Source: Acidimicrobiales bacterium (GTDB taxonomy: Bacteria; Actinomycetota; Acidimicrobiia; Acidimicrobiales; RAAP-2). From it: DNA of 64,000 nucleotides. Of the stretch, positions 63,546-64,000 are shown piece by piece. Within the stretch, counting starts at the first letter, position 1. Every line of letters starts with the position of its first letter. A program made the translations under genes and the position numbers. The stretch spans positions 1 to 64,000 of the forward strand of contig JANXWA010000024.1 of assembly GCA_025351385.1 (NCBI GenBank), given 5' to 3'. Below the pieces are notes generated by a model, which saw only the letters and a program-made list of their open reading frames with translations, was not told where the DNA came from and ran no database searches.

Positions 63546-63941
63546 GTGCTCACAATCCGCTCCGTCCATCGAGACGCCATGGTCGCCACGTGTATTCGAG
63601 CCCTGCCCAACGAAGGATGCGGACTGTTGCTCGGCGACGGTGACGGCACCGTCACCGAGGTCGTGGCGAGTCCCAACGTGGCCGATTCGGCCAAGCTCTA
63701 CGAGATCGACAGCCGGGTCCTTCTGAAGGCCTACCGGCGCGCCGACGACGAGGGTCTGCACGTGCTCGGCGTCTTCCACTCCCACACCCACTCCGAGGCC
63801 TACCCGAGTCCGACCGACGTCGACCAGGCGCCCGACCCCGGGTGGCACTACGTCCTCGTCTCGTTACGCGACGTTCCGGCGGACGTCCGCAGTTTCCGGA
63901 TCGTTGACGGCACGGTCACTGAAGAAGAACTCGCCCATTAG
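63546..63941 (+). CDS. Mov34/MPN (JAMM) metallopeptidase, Mec-like
   Basis: A 131-residue JAMM protein: Glu in LPNEGCGLLLG and the zinc motif HSHTHSEAYPSPTDVDQA (about 79-96). In M. tuberculosis a protein of this kind (Mec) frees cysteine from the carrier CysO; those genes usually follow, but the window ends 59 bases later. Start GTG 63546. Confidence 0.87.
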   Translation: MLTIRSVHRDAMVATCIRALPNEGCGLLLGDGDGTVTEVVASPNVADSAKLYEIDSRVLLKAYRRADDEGLHVLGVFHSHTHSEAYPSPTDVDQAPDPGWHYVLVSLRDVPADVRSFRIVDGTVTEEELAH

Positions 63942-63994
63942 GCTCCTGTACCTTCCAATCGCCTCGGGCGCGCGGAGGGTGGATGGGAGACCTC

Positions 63995-64000
63995 ATGAAC
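63995..64000 (+). CDS. Possible start of the next gene, cut by the window end
   Basis: ATG 63995 follows a GGGAGA ribosome-site-like sequence by 4 bases, right after the JAMM gene. Only two codons are visible, so the product is unknown. Confidence 0.3.

Overview
The window is GC-rich, gene-dense DNA from one bacterial chromosome. It looks like an actinomycete (Actinomycetota), most probably outside the classical mycobacteria and streptomycetes; class Acidimicrobiia is my best guess but is not proven. Supporting signs are a DUF3039 protein, a mycothiol-type maleylpyruvate isomerase (DinB) protein, a seven-gene cluster with the same gene set as Mycobacterium tuberculosis Rv0081-Rv0087, many GTG/TTG starts, ATGA/GTGA/TGATG stop-start overlaps, and many apparently leaderless genes with a TANNNT box 6-8 bases before the start codon. 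There is no rRNA, tRNA, CRISPR array, IS element or prophage. The two RNA genes are RNase P RNA (rnpB) and tmRNA (ssrA), both on the minus strand.

Layout. 1-3068 (minus): a secreted protein cut by the left edge, a D-threonine aldolase/D-serine dehydratase-like PLP enzyme and an amidase. 3216-9328 (plus): a fused AccD-AccA-type carboxyltransferase, then homodimeric pyruvate dehydrogenase E1 and a dihydrolipoamide acyltransferase. 9656-17223 (plus): a membrane complex related to group 4 hydrogenases and complex I (HyfI, B, C, E, F, G-like subunits), closed by an ArsR regulator. Its large subunit has lost all NiFe cysteines while its ion-pumping subunits look intact. A strong bidirectional terminator follows. 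17300-22307 (minus): a Liv-type ABC importer. 22446-26581 (minus): an SDR reductase, then a siroheme and sulfite reductase operon. 26839-29104 (plus): a CurA-like reductase and an MFS transporter; 29101-29901 (minus) is an EEP-family hydrolase.

29949-33267 (plus) is an operon of PhzF-like, PNPOx-like, Nudix, zinc-ribbon and histidine-phosphatase proteins. 33268-33930 (minus) is a hemolysin-III protein and 34140-35123 (plus) an aldo/keto reductase with a palindromic operator-like site. 35113-43405 (minus) holds two heterodimeric ABC exporters flanking a RecB-like nuclease, just downstream of rnpB. One of these ABC pairs shows complementary motif loss, leaving one intact and one dead ATP site. 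43887-47303 (plus): xseA-xseB-MBL hydrolase-FAD reductase. 47300-51798 (minus): glpD, an AGPS-like flavoprotein and glpK. 51874-54208 (plus): acyl-CoA dehydrogenase and an alpha-methylacyl-CoA racemase-like CoA transferase.

54205-58752 holds small proteins, a class I amidotransferase, a TrmA/RlmD-type methyltransferase, YaaA and a membrane protein. 58797-62377 (minus): DinB-like protein, SDR, alpha/beta hydrolase and a MetE-type protein. 62499-63488 (minus): ssrA and smpB. 63546-63941 (plus): a JAMM metallopeptidase.

The most unusual systems are the NiFe-less hydrogenase-like pump and the ABC exporter at 39930-43405. No wholly new defence or mobile system was seen.
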